A DNA stretch of 7,069 nt from Pseudomonadota bacterium (lineage in GTDB: Bacteria > Pseudomonadota > Alphaproteobacteria > Rhizobiales > Hyphomicrobiaceae), in assembly GCA_023430845.1 (NCBI GenBank), contig JAEYYJ010000385.1:1-7069 (forward strand). The letters run 5' to 3'. A program made the position numbers and the translations under genes. The notes beneath the pieces are model-generated. The model made no database searches. It was not told the DNA's origin and worked only from the letters and a program-made list of their open reading frames with translations. This document shows positions 1 through 6,289 of this stretch, one piece after another. How positions within the stretch are numbered: position 1 is the stretch's first letter; each line of letters begins with the position of its first letter.

Positions 1-98
1 GCTAGTTGCATGGCCGCGCGCCTCCGCCGGCTGCCGGTCGGGGCGCGCTTTCTCATCTGCGGGATCTCGCGTCATCGCTCATTGGGGTTCGTTGTCTG

Positions 99-608
99 AT
101 GAACAGTGATGCGATTGCCGTCGTGACACGGCCTGCTCTGCCAGCGGACCTTCCGGCCATCGTGGCGCTGCAGGCGCGCGCCTTCAGCCCGGGCCGCTTT
201 GCGCGGACTGCCTACCGCGTGCGCGAGGGCGCGCCTGACCTCTCGCCCTATTGCCTCGTCGCGCTCATGGGGGACCGGCTCGTTGCGGCAGTGCGCATGA
301 CGCCGATCAGCATTGGCGGACAGCCGCGAGCGCTGCTGCTTGGGCCGCTCGCCGTGGAGCCCGAGCTGGCAGGTCGGGGATACGCGCGTCGTCTGGTTGC
401 TGAAACACTCGATGCCGCGCGTGTCGGTGGTGAAGGGATCGTCCTGCTCGTTGGTGACATGGCCTATTACGGCCGCTTTGGTTTCGCACCGGTGCCGCCG
501 GGGCAGATCAGGCTGCCCGGACCGATCGATCCTGCCCGCCTGCTGGCCGTCGAACTCGAGGCAGGCGCACTCGCAAAGTTCCGCGGCATGGTTGCCGCAG
601 GCTCATAG
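99..608 (+). CDS. GNAT family N-acetyltransferase, YhbS-like
   Basis: Predicted cytoplasmic acetyltransferase of 169 residues that would move an acetyl group from acetyl-CoA to an unknown amine. The fold is recognisable: an N-terminal strand and helix (residues about 8-25, ending near QARAF), a central sheet, then the acetyl-CoA-binding turn at residues 92-96 (G-R-G-Y-A) after LGPLAVEP, and a late YYGRFGF segment typical of COG3153/YhbS-like proteins. The frame stays open upstream to an ATG at position 6, giving 200 residues, but those extra 31 residues are Arg/Pro-rich and do not resemble the family, so I chose the ATG at 99. Its ribosome binding site is weak (a GGGG run at 84-87). No signal peptide or membrane segment is seen. 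The downstream gene starts 110 bases later, so an operon is uncertain. Substrate cannot be read from the sequence. Confidence 0.85.
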   Translation: MNSDAIAVVTRPALPADLPAIVALQARAFSPGRFARTAYRVREGAPDLSPYCLVALMGDRLVAAVRMTPISIGGQPRALLLGPLAVEPELAGRGYARRLVAETLDAARVGGEGIVLLVGDMAYYGRFGFAPVPPGQIRLPGPIDPARLLAVELEAGALAKFRGMVAAGS

Positions 609-614
609 CGGCCA

Positions 615-653
615 TTCCGGTTGCGCCCATGCCAACGCGCCTTTCCGGTTGCG
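615..653. repeat. 11-bp direct repeat in the gap before the acyl-CoA synthetase
   Basis: TTCCGGTTGCG occurs at 615-625 and again at 643-653, a 28-base period, between the acetyltransferase stop and the synthetase start. The same stretch has an inverted repeat, CGCCCAT at 624-630 against ATGGGCG at 654-660. Two copies close to nine to ten helical turns of spacing per three turns are compatible with a regulator binding site, but this is inference. No convincing -35/-10 pair was found in the 609-718 gap. Confidence 0.4.
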
Positions 654-704
654 ATGGGCGACGTAACAGTGGTGAAAAGACAGATCATGCTGAAGAAAAT
701 CACT

Positions 705-710
705 GGGAGG
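705..710 (+). promoter_or_regulatory. Ribosome binding site setting the GTG start at 719
   Basis: GGGAGG at 705-710 lies 8 bases before GTG at 719-721. The ATG at 629 in the same frame has no such site, and its 30 extra residues do not fit the enzyme family, so this site decides the start. Confidence 0.8.
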
Positions 711-718
711 GCTTCACA

Positions 719-2638
719 GTGAGCCGCTACGCAAAAGTTTATGCCGACTGGAAACGCTGCCCGGCGAAATTCTGGGGAGATGCGGCGGAAGAGATCGACT
801 GGGTGAAGCCTGCGGACAAGGTCTTCGATCCCCATCTCGGCGAGTATGGCCGCTGGTTCGTCGGCGCCGAGTGCAATACGGCCTACAACTGCCTCGACCG
901 CCATGTCGCCGCCGGCCGCGGCAAGCAGAAGGCCCTGATTTACGACAGCCCCGTCACCAACACCGTCAAGGCATACACCTACGCCGAGCTGACCGACGAG
1001 GTCGCGACGCTTGGAGCCGTCCTCCAGGATCTCGGCGTTCAGAAGGGCGACCGCGTCATCATCTACATGCCGATGATCCCCGAAGCCGCGATCGCCATGC
1101 TCGCTTGCGCCCGCATCGGCGCCATTCATTCCGTCGTATTCGGTGGTTTTGCTGCGAATGAACTCGCGACCCGCTTCGACGATTGCCAGCCTGTTGCCGT
1201 CCTCACCGCGAGCTGCGGCATCGAGACTGCGCGCGTCATTCCCTACAAGCCGCTCCTCGACAAGGCGATCGAACTCGCCAAGCACAAGCCGAAGTCGTGT
1301 CTGGTTCTGCAGCGCCCGATGGAAAAGGCCACTCTCGTGGAGGGCCGCGATCGCGACTGGGCGACGCTCATCGCAGATGCAAAGAAGGCTGGGCGCAAGG
1401 CCGACTGCGTGACCGTCGCCGCCACCGACCCGCTCTATATCCTCTACACATCGGGCACGACGGGCGCGCCGAAGGGCGTCGTTCGTGACAACGGCGGTCA
1501 CATGGTCGCCCTCAAGTGGAGCATGAAGAACCACTACGGCGTCGAGCCCGGTGAGGTGTGGTGGACCGCTTCGGATGTCGGCTGGGTGGTTGGCCACAGC
1601 TACATCGTGTACGCGCCGCTGCTGCACGGGGCGACGACCATTCTCTACGAAGGCAAACCTGTCGGCACACCCGATGCGGGCGCCTTCTGGCGGGTTATCT
1701 CCGAGCACAAGGTTGCGGCGATGTTCACCGCGCCGACGGCGTTTCGTGTCATCAAGCAGAACGACCCAAAGGGCGAACTGATCGGCAAGTACGACCTGAG
1801 TAAGTTCCGCACCCTGTTCCTGGCGGGTGAACGCGCTGATCCGGCAACGATCGAGTGGGCGGAGCAGCACCTCAAGGTGCCGGTGCTCGACCACTGGTGG
1901 CAGACAGAGACGGGCTGGCCGATCGCCGGCAATCCTGTCGGCCTCGGTACGCTGCCCGTCAAGTACGGCTCACCCACGGTGCCGATGCCGGGTTACGACC
2001 TCCAGGTGCTCGATCCGGAGGGTAACGAAGTGCGGCGCGGCGAAACCGGCACCCTTGCCGTGCGCCTGCCGCTGCCGCCGAGCTGCCTGCCGACGCTGTG
2101 GAACAACGACGAGCGCTTCCGCAAGAGCTATCTCTCCGAGTTCAAGGGCTATTACACCACGTCCGATGCCGGCTTCATCGACAAGGACGGCTACGTGTTC
2201 GTCATGGCGCGCACGGACGATGTGATCAACGTCGCCGGTCATCGTCTCTCGACAGGGCAGATGGAGGAAGTCGTCGCACGCCACAAAGATGTCGGCGAGT
2301 GCGCGGTGATCGGCGTCGCCGATGAGGTCAAGGGGCAGATCCCCATGGGCTTCATCGTGCTCAATGCCGGTGTGAACCGCGATGCGAAGGCGATCGAGGC
2401 CGAGGTCGTCAAGCTCGTGCGTAACGAAATCGGGCCTGTGGCAGCCTTCAAGCAGGTCATGACGGTGGCGCGCTTGCCGAAAACGCGTTCGGGCAAGATC
2501 CTGCGCGGCACCATGAGAGCGATTGCCGATGGCGAGTCGTGGAAGATGCCGGCCACCATCGACGACCCTGTCATTCTTGATGAGATCACCGGCGTCATGG
2601 GGACGCGGGGGATGATCAGTAAGGATCGACCGACCTAG
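719..2638 (+). CDS. prpE: Acyl-CoA synthetase, propionyl-CoA synthetase (PrpE/ACSS3) type
   Basis: AMP-forming short-chain acyl-CoA synthetase of 639 residues. It activates a carboxylate with ATP to an acyl-adenylate and transfers the acyl group to CoA in the cytoplasm. An acetyl-CoA-synthetase N-terminal region (about 3-60) precedes the AMP-binding domain with the phosphate loop at 244-253 (TSGTTGAPKG, followed by VVRDNGGH), the WWQTE motif at 393-397, the hinge region around D500-D501 (R-T-D-D-V-I-N-V-A-G-H-R-L), and a C-terminal domain with the catalytic, acetylatable lysine K593 in S-G-K-I-L-R. Length fits the family (about 630-650). By alignment to Salmonella Acs, pocket residues V310/T311/V386/W414 become V290/V291/A369/W394. 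Loss of the bulky V386 and the V-V pair are features of PrpE-like enzymes, so propionate or a similar acid is a likelier substrate than acetate. No other methylcitrate or propionate genes are adjacent. Family certain; exact substrate inferred. Confidence 0.93.
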   Translation: MSRYAKVYADWKRCPAKFWGDAAEEIDWVKPADKVFDPHLGEYGRWFVGAECNTAYNCLDRHVAAGRGKQKALIYDSPVTNTVKAYTYAELTDEVATLGAVLQDLGVQKGDRVIIYMPMIPEAAIAMLACARIGAIHSVVFGGFAANELATRFDDCQPVAVLTASCGIETARVIPYKPLLDKAIELAKHKPKSCLVLQRPMEKATLVEGRDRDWATLIADAKKAGRKADCVTVAATDPLYILYTSGTTGAPKGVVRDNGGHMVALKWSMKNHYGVEPGEVWWTASDVGWVVGHSYIVYAPLLHGATTILYEGKPVGTPDAGAFWRVISEHKVAAMFTAPTAFRVIKQNDPKGELIGKYDLSKFRTLFLAGERADPATIEWAEQHLKVPVLDHWWQTETGWPIAGNPVGLGTLPVKYGSPTVPMPGYDLQVLDPEGNEVRRGETGTLAVRLPLPPSCLPTLWNNDERFRKSYLSEFKGYYTTSDAGFIDKDGYVFVMARTDDVINVAGHRLSTGQMEEVVARHKDVGECAVIGVADEVKGQIPMGFIVLNAGVNRDAKAIEAEVVKLVRNEIGPVAAFKQVMTVARLPKTRSGKILRGTMRAIADGESWKMPATIDDPVILDEITGVMGTRGMISKDRPT

Positions 2639-2677
2639 CACCATTTCGCTCGCAAGGAGCTAGGTCTTTCTCCTTTT
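2632..2677 (+). terminator. Terminator-like hairpin overlapping the synthetase stop codon
   Basis: GACCTAGC at 2632-2639 pairs perfectly with GCTAGGTC at 2659-2666 (8 bp). After one A-A mismatch two more G-C pairs are possible inside. The stem is followed at once by the pyrimidine tract TTTCTCCTTTT (2667-2677). The TAG stop of the synthetase (2636-2638) is inside the left arm. This is consistent with Rho-independent termination, though the long loop and interrupted T tract make it moderate in strength. Confidence 0.6.
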
Positions 2678-2685
2678 AGGAGAAA
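2667..2685 (+). promoter_or_regulatory. Hairpin that buries a Shine-Dalgarno-like sequence
   Basis: TTTCTCCT at 2667-2674 is the perfect inverse of AGGAGAAA at 2678-2685, with a TTT loop. AGGAG at 2678-2682 looks like a ribosome binding site for ATGs at 2685 or, with good spacing, 2691. CTCCTT at 2670-2675 could instead pair with AAGGAG at 2654-2659. Mutually exclusive pairings are therefore possible; function is inferred. Confidence 0.4.
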
Positions 2686-2690
2686 TGCGG

Positions 2691-2753
2691 ATGTCTGTTT
2701 GCGCAACTCTGTTTCCATTTCGGCAATATTCCGCGCGACGCGAGACGATGTGA
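2691..2753 (+). CDS. Possible short ORF (20 codons) after the synthetase
   Basis: An ATG at 2691, 8 bases after AGGAG (2678-2682), opens a 20-codon frame ending in TGA at 2751-2753; an in-frame ATG at 2685 would give 22 codons. The peptide begins MSVCATLFPF and then becomes Arg-rich. It shows no recognised leader-peptide codon run. The good ribosome binding site is the only support, and that site is in a hairpin. It could be a leader or chance. It precedes the unrecognised gene at 2804. Confidence 0.2.
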   Translation: MSVCATLFPFRQYSARRETM

Positions 2754-2803
2754 CACTACGCATGGCGGGGTCGGCGCACCGTCCGAAGAGGGATTGCTCA
2801 CGC

Positions 2804-3169
2804 ATGGCGATTAATGAACCAGGGGCAGTCGTAGCGTGCTGGGAGCAGCTTCATGAAGCTGTGCTTGAGCTGGCTACACGGTGCGCAACGCCGCGCCAGC
2901 GCTTGCTCGCTGTGGCCGAGCGGCAGCTTCTGAGCGTCGCCGAGTTGGGTTGCCAGATCGAGGACGCCGAACTGAGGCACTGGATCGCGCGTCTCGCGCG
3001 CCGGCTGCAGGGCAAGCACAATCTACCGACACGCGCGGCCGTCTTCGCCACCGTCAACGCAATGTCCGACGAGGATGTGGACGCCACCCTGCTCGATATC
3101 ATCTCCATCTACGATGAGGTCACGCGCGTCGAGGTCATCGAGCGCATGCGGGCAGCCGCGGCAGCCTGA
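2804..3169 (+). CDS. Unrecognised small helical protein
   Basis: A 121-residue protein that I do not recognise. It reads as mostly alpha-helical and soluble: helices are likely at about 9-27, 30-55 (RQRLLAVAERQLLSVAEL), 56-70, 75-86 and 90-117, with no signal peptide or membrane segment. It has two cysteines beyond C12 (C27, C50), which do not form an obvious metal motif. G/C-rich codon use matches its neighbours, which supports real coding. The frame is open upstream to ATG 2762 and TTG 2699, but the ATG at 2804 has a fair ribosome binding site (AGAGGGA near 2787-2793), and the upstream residues are Arg/Ser-rich and less protein-like. Its stop is 9 bases from the stop of the convergent GntR gene. 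Function unknown. Confidence 0.6.
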   Translation: MAINEPGAVVACWEQLHEAVLELATRCATPRQRLLAVAERQLLSVAELGCQIEDAELRHWIARLARRLQGKHNLPTRAAVFATVNAMSDEDVDATLLDIISIYDEVTRVEVIERMRAAAAA

Positions 3170-3178
3170 GTACCGGCG

Positions 3179-3865
3179 TCAGCTGGCGGTCGGCTGCGCC
3201 GCCTTGGTGAACATCGCGACATAGTCCATGAGGGCATCCGACGCGGCAGCGGCGGCCTCCGGCTTGCCGGCTGCAATGGCCCGCGCCTGTGCCGCATGGA
3301 GGCGGGCGCAGAGCGGCAGATCGGCGGCATCGCGATGGTGCTGGTACCAGTAGCGCCGCGAGAGGCCTGCCAGAAGCTGCATGGTGCGCACCGCGAAGGT
3401 GTTGTGCGCGGCGTCCAGCATGAGAAGATTGAGCTCGCGGTCGAGACGCAGAAACTCCAGCGCATCGCTGGCGCGGCCGGCGCGATCGAGCCCATCAGCG
3501 ATCGCCGCGAAAGCCGCGCGCTGTTCGGTCGTTGCCCGGGCAGCCGCATTGCGGCTGATCAGCCGTTCGATCTCACGGCGCACCTCGATCACGAGAAGCT
3601 GTTCCTCGGGATCGATCGGCGTCACCTGAACGCCGCGGCGAGGCAGGATCGTGACGAGACCCTCGCGTGCAAGGCGCTGCAGCGCCTCGCGAATGGGCGT
3701 GCGGCCGAGGCCGACGGTCTCTGCCAGTACCTGCTCGGAGAGGAATTCGCCGGGCGCCAGGAGCAGCGTCGCTATCATCTCTTCGAGGCGTGAATAGGCG
3801 ATATCCGTCAGGGTTGTGGGCCTGACGGTCGGGTCGACGATCGGATTGCGGGCGGTCTGGTTCAC
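3179..3865 (-). CDS. GntR family transcriptional regulator, FadR/FCD type
   Basis: A 228-residue DNA-binding regulator. The N-terminal winged helix-turn-helix covers about residues 18-84, with the recognition segment GRTPIREALQRL at 54-65 and the wing LPRRGVQV at 74-81. An all-helical FCD ligand-binding and dimerisation domain follows (about 88-218). Such proteins usually sense a small organic acid or sugar acid and release DNA on binding. The FCD metal site normally uses Asp-x3-His and two later His residues. Here D142 and H190 align, but the first His is N146 and the last is near L212, so the site appears incomplete. The start is GTG at 3863-3865, without a clear ribosome binding site. The gene converges with the 121-residue protein and diverges from rpsB. 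Its target is not evident; the flanking synthetase or the downstream hydratase are candidates by position only. Confidence 0.92.
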   Translation of the reverse strand: MNQTARNPIVDPTVRPTTLTDIAYSRLEEMIATLLLAPGEFLSEQVLAETVGLGRTPIREALQRLAREGLVTILPRRGVQVTPIDPEEQLLVIEVRREIERLISRNAAARATTEQRAAFAAIADGLDRAGRASDALEFLRLDRELNLLMLDAAHNTFAVRTMQLLAGLSRRYWYQHHRDAADLPLCARLHAAQARAIAAGKPEAAAAASDALMDYVAMFTKAAQPTAS

Positions 3866-3892
3866 GGGAGCGGCTCGGAGGGCGTTTGCGCT

Positions 3893-3921
3893 TCTCTATT
3901 CAAAGACCGGTTCGGAGTCAC
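3893..3921 (-). promoter_or_regulatory. Weak candidate promoter for the GntR regulator
   Basis: On the minus strand, GTGACT (plus 3916-3921) and TAGAGA (plus 3893-3898) are separated by 17 bases, 28 bases before the GTG start. Matches to the consensus are 4/6 and 3/6. An ACCGGT palindrome at 3906-3911 sits in the spacer and could be part of an operator. Weak support. Confidence 0.2.
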
Positions 3922-3981
3922 GTGAGAATAATGCCCGCATTTTCATCAGGCCTGACGCCGCAGGAGCCATCGGATCGGGGG

Positions 3982-4010
3982 TTGCCAAATGCCCCCGCCC
4001 AGGCTAAAGA
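3982..4010 (+). promoter_or_regulatory. Candidate sigma-70 promoter of rpsB-tsf
   Basis: TTGCCA at 3982-3987 and TAAAGA at 4005-4010 are separated by exactly 17 bases. Transcription would begin near 4017 and leave a leader of about 143 bases before rpsB. It is the best-matching pair I see in the 3866-4159 gap and is placed as expected for a ribosomal protein promoter. Confidence 0.5.
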
Positions 4011-4055
4011 GCGGCCATCTCACACGCACACCTACTGCGCCGCGCCCGATCGAAA

Positions 4056-4112
4056 GCCCGGGTCGACGCTCCGGTGGGCCTTTTGCTTGTCCATTGCGGC
4101 ACAAGCAGGGCC
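4056..4112 (+). promoter_or_regulatory. Structured 5' leader of rpsB
   Basis: Within the predicted untranslated leader, TGCTTGT at 4084-4090 pairs perfectly with ACAAGCA at 4101-4107 around a 10-base loop. Outer GGCC (4077-4080) can pair with GGCC (4109-4112). A smaller stem is possible just upstream: CCGG at 4058-4061 with CCGG at 4071-4074. In E. coli the rpsB leader is the target of S2 autoregulation; whether this unrelated-looking leader does the same is inference. Confidence 0.35.
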
Positions 4113-4159
4113 TTCTCAGGTGGGCGGAGGATCAACCGGAAAACAGGAACTTAAGTCGC

Positions 4160-5155
4160 ATGGCCCTGCCTGCATTCAATATGCGTCAGCTTCTCGAGGC
4201 TGGCGTTCACTTCGGCCACCAGAGCCACCGCTGGAATCCGAAAATGGCGCCCTTCATCTTTGGCGCCCGCAACAACATCCATATTGTCGATCTCGCACAG
4301 ACCGTGCCGCTCCTTCATCAGGCGCTGGTCGCGGTAAGCGATGTCGTCGCCAAGGGCGGCCGCGTGCTTTTCGTGGGCACCAAGCGGCAGGCTGGCGAGG
4401 CCATTGCCGACAGCGCCAAGCGCTCGGCGCAGTACTACATCAACCACCGCTGGCTCGGCGGCACGCTGACCAACTGGAAGACGATTTCGCAGTCGATCCG
4501 TCGCCTGCGCCAGCTCGACGACATGCTGAGCGGCGATACGCAAGGCCGCACCAAGAAGGAGCTGCTCAACCTCACGCGTGAGCGCGACAAGCTCAACCAG
4601 GGCCTCGGCGGCATCCGCGACATGGGCGGCCTTCCCGACCTCCTGTTCGTGATCGACACGAATAAGGAAGACATCGCGATCAAGGAAGCGCGGAAGCTCA
4701 AGATCCCGATCGTCGCCGTCGTCGATACGAACTGCGATCCGGATGGTATCGACTTCCCGATCCCGGGCAACGATGACGCCGGTCGCGCGATCACGCTCTA
4801 TTGCGATCTCGTCGCTCGCGCGGCGATCGATGGTCTCGGTCGCGGCCAGGGCTCGGCCGGCATCGACGTCGGTGCGTCCGAGGCGCCTCCCGAGGAGGAT
4901 CTTCCTGACGCGCCGGCGTTCGTCGGTATCGACGCCCCACGCGGCGAAGCGGACGACCTCAAGCGCATCAGTGGCATCAGCCCGAAGCTCGAGCAGAGCC
5001 TCAACGATCTCGGCGTCTACCATTTCTGGCAGATCTCGGACCTCGATGCGAACGGCATCGCCGCGCTCGACGGTGCGCTCAAGCTGAATGGCCGGGCCGG
5101 CCGCGACAACTGGGTGGCGCAGGCCAAGAAGTTCGTCGACGAGGCCGCGGCCTGA
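4160..5155 (+). CDS. rpsB: 30S ribosomal protein S2 with C-terminal helix-hairpin-helix-like extension
   Basis: Ribosomal protein S2, a small-subunit protein assembled late and needed, with S1, for translation initiation. The start is fixed by the conserved [21 protein letters not shown] opening, preceded by AGGA at 4145-4148; the open frame upstream to 3989 is non-coding leader. Hallmarks include [10 protein letters not shown], an [14 protein letters not shown] stretch and [12 protein letters not shown]. The core ends near residue 228, close to the usual S2 length of about 240. The protein continues to 331 residues: an acidic, Pro/Ala-rich linker (about 229-264) and a 65-residue domain (265-331) starting [17 protein letters not shown], with two glycine turns typical of helix-hairpin-helix folds, and a basic Trp-containing end ([10 protein letters not shown]). 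From memory, similar tails occur on L21 and NuoE in Hyphomicrobiales. tsf follows 137 bases downstream. Confidence 0.98.
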   Translation: MALPAFNMRQLLEAGVHFGHQSHRWNPKMAPFIFGARNNIHIVDLAQTVPLLHQALVAVSDVVAKGGRVLFVGTKRQAGEAIADSAKRSAQYYINHRWLGGTLTNWKTISQSIRRLRQLDDMLSGDTQGRTKKELLNLTRERDKLNQGLGGIRDMGGLPDLLFVIDTNKEDIAIKEARKLKIPIVAVVDTNCDPDGIDFPIPGNDDAGRAITLYCDLVARAAIDGLGRGQGSAGIDVGASEAPPEEDLPDAPAFVGIDAPRGEADDLKRISGISPKLEQSLNDLGVYHFWQISDLDANGIAALDGALKLNGRAGRDNWVAQAKKFVDEAAA

Positions 5156-5161
5156 CGTACC

Positions 5162-5185
5162 GCCCGTCGCAACCGTGCGACGGGC
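5162..5185 (+). terminator. First intergenic hairpin between rpsB and tsf
   Basis: GCCCGTCGCA at 5162-5171 pairs perfectly with TGCGACGGGC at 5176-5185 around a 4-base loop. It begins 6 bases after the rpsB stop. No T tract follows; instead there is the A/T-rich TATATAAG (5190-5197). It is more likely a 3'-end stabiliser or processing element for rpsB mRNA than a full terminator. Confidence 0.5.
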
Positions 5186-5206
5186 CAACTATATAAGCGA
5201 CGAGAT

Positions 5207-5242
5207 GCACGCCGCTGCTTTAGCGGCGTGCGCATTTTATTT
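5207..5242 (+). terminator. Second intergenic hairpin, terminator or attenuator before tsf
   Basis: GCACGCCGCT at 5207-5216 pairs perfectly with AGCGGCGTGC at 5222-5231 (loop GCTTT), followed after GCA by TTTTATTT (5235-5242). This is a strong stem with a short interrupted T tract, consistent with partial termination between rpsB and tsf. Confidence 0.65.
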
Positions 5243-5292
5243 GGCGGCGCCGGGTTTCAGCCCGCGCTGCCCGAACCAAGACAGGACAGCCA

Positions 5293-6234
5293 ATGGCAAA
5301 CATTACCGCCAGCATGGTGAAGGAGCTGCGCGACAAGACCGGCGCGGGCATGATGGACTGCAAGATGGCGCTGACCGAAACCGGCGGCGATATCGAGCAG
5401 GCGATCGATTGGCTGCGCAAGAAGGGCCTCTCCAAGGCTGCCAAGAAGGCTGATCGCGTTGCCGCTGACGGCCTCGTCGGTGTGGCCCTCGAGGGCAGCA
5501 AGGGCGCGCTCGTCGAGGTCAACTCGGAGACGGACTTCGTTGCCCGCAACGAGAGCTTCCAGTCGATCGTGCGCCAGATTGCGGCGCTGGCCATGGACGC
5601 CGGCGGCGACCTCGCGAAGCTGCTCGCGACGCCGTATCCCGGCAAGGGCCATTCCGTCGATGAGCAGGTGAAGGAAGCGATCGCGACGATCGGCGAGAAC
5701 ATGAGCGTGCGCCGCACGGCTTCGCTCTCGGCGCCGAATGGTGTCGTCGCGAGCTACATCCATAACCGTGTCGCCGACAACGTCGGTCGCATCGGCGTGC
5801 TCGTGGCACTGGGCGCGAGCGGCGACAAGGCCAAGCTCGCCGAGATCGGCCGCCAAATCGCGCTGCACGTTGCTGCCGCCAACCCGCAGGCCGCGACCGT
5901 CGAGTCGCTCGACAAGGCGCTCGTCGAGCGCGAGCGCGCGGTCTACGCCGAGCAGGCGCTGGCGACGGGCAAGCCCAAGGAGATCGTCGACAAGATGGTC
6001 GAGGGCCGCCTGCGCAAGGAGTTCTTCGGTCAGGTCGTGCTTACCGAGCAGGTTTTCATGGGCCCCGGCGGCGACGGCAAGATTACGGTTGCCCAGTATC
6101 TCAAGGGCGAGGAGAAGGCGGTCGGCGGCCCCATCAAGGTCGAAGGCTTCGTCCGCTATGCTCTTGGCGAAGGCATCGAGAAGAAGACGACCGACTTCGC
6201 GGCGGAAGTTGCGGCCCTCTCGAAGTCTAACTGA
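5293..6234 (+). CDS. tsf: Translation elongation factor Ts
   Basis: EF-Ts, the guanine nucleotide exchange factor that releases GDP from EF-Tu in the cytoplasm. The 313-residue length is close to the alphaproteobacterial norm of about 307. The N-terminal UBA-like domain (1-55) contains the signature LRDKTGAGMMDCKMAL at 12-27. The core domain holds the TDFVARNE motif (80-87), whose Asp-Phe pair reaches into the Mg2+ site of EF-Tu. The dimerisation and C-terminal modules follow, including RKEFFGQVVLTEQ. The ATG at 5293 has AGGA at 5283-5286. It lies downstream of rpsB as in most bacteria and is probably co-transcribed through two hairpins. A strong terminator follows immediately. No anomalies seen. 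Confidence 0.98.
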   Translation: MANITASMVKELRDKTGAGMMDCKMALTETGGDIEQAIDWLRKKGLSKAAKKADRVAADGLVGVALEGSKGALVEVNSETDFVARNESFQSIVRQIAALAMDAGGDLAKLLATPYPGKGHSVDEQVKEAIATIGENMSVRRTASLSAPNGVVASYIHNRVADNVGRIGVLVALGASGDKAKLAEIGRQIALHVAAANPQAATVESLDKALVERERAVYAEQALATGKPKEIVDKMVEGRLRKEFFGQVVLTEQVFMGPGGDGKITVAQYLKGEEKAVGGPIKVEGFVRYALGEGIEKKTTDFAAEVAALSKSN

Positions 6235-6256
6235 GCGCTACACCAATTGTTGGCTG

Positions 6257-6289
6257 ACGGCCCGGGTGAAAGTCCGGGCCGTTTTGTTT
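6257..6289 (+). terminator. Rho-independent terminator after tsf
   Basis: ACGGCCCGG at 6257-6265 pairs with CCGGGCCGT at 6274-6282 (9 bp, 8-base loop), followed by TTTTGTTT through 6289. It starts 22 bases after the tsf stop and ends the rpsB-tsf unit before the hydratase gene. Confidence 0.9.

Noticed and set aside
629..718. N-terminal extension of the synthetase to ATG 629
   Set aside because: The GTG at 719 has a good ribosome binding site and begins where the family does; the 30 extra residues are unlike it.
467..1894. Long antisense open frame (475 codons) over the acetyltransferase end and the synthetase
   Set aside because: It mirrors the synthetase, a well-recognised enzyme. GC-rich codon bias commonly opens such antisense frames; its translation matches no family and has no separate start context.
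3152..3197. GCAGCCG/CGGCTGC inverted repeat spanning both stop codons of the convergent pair, possible bidirectional terminator
   Set aside because: Seven base pairs with a 32-base loop and no T tract on either strand; too weak to call.
3989..4159. N-terminal extension of S2 in the open frame from 3989
   Set aside because: Conserved S2 begins at MALPAF; the extension covers the predicted promoter end and leader hairpins.
4151..5188. Antisense open frame (345 codons) over rpsB
   Set aside because: Shadow of rpsB; its D/E/V/R-rich composition is what reverse reading of GC-biased codons gives.
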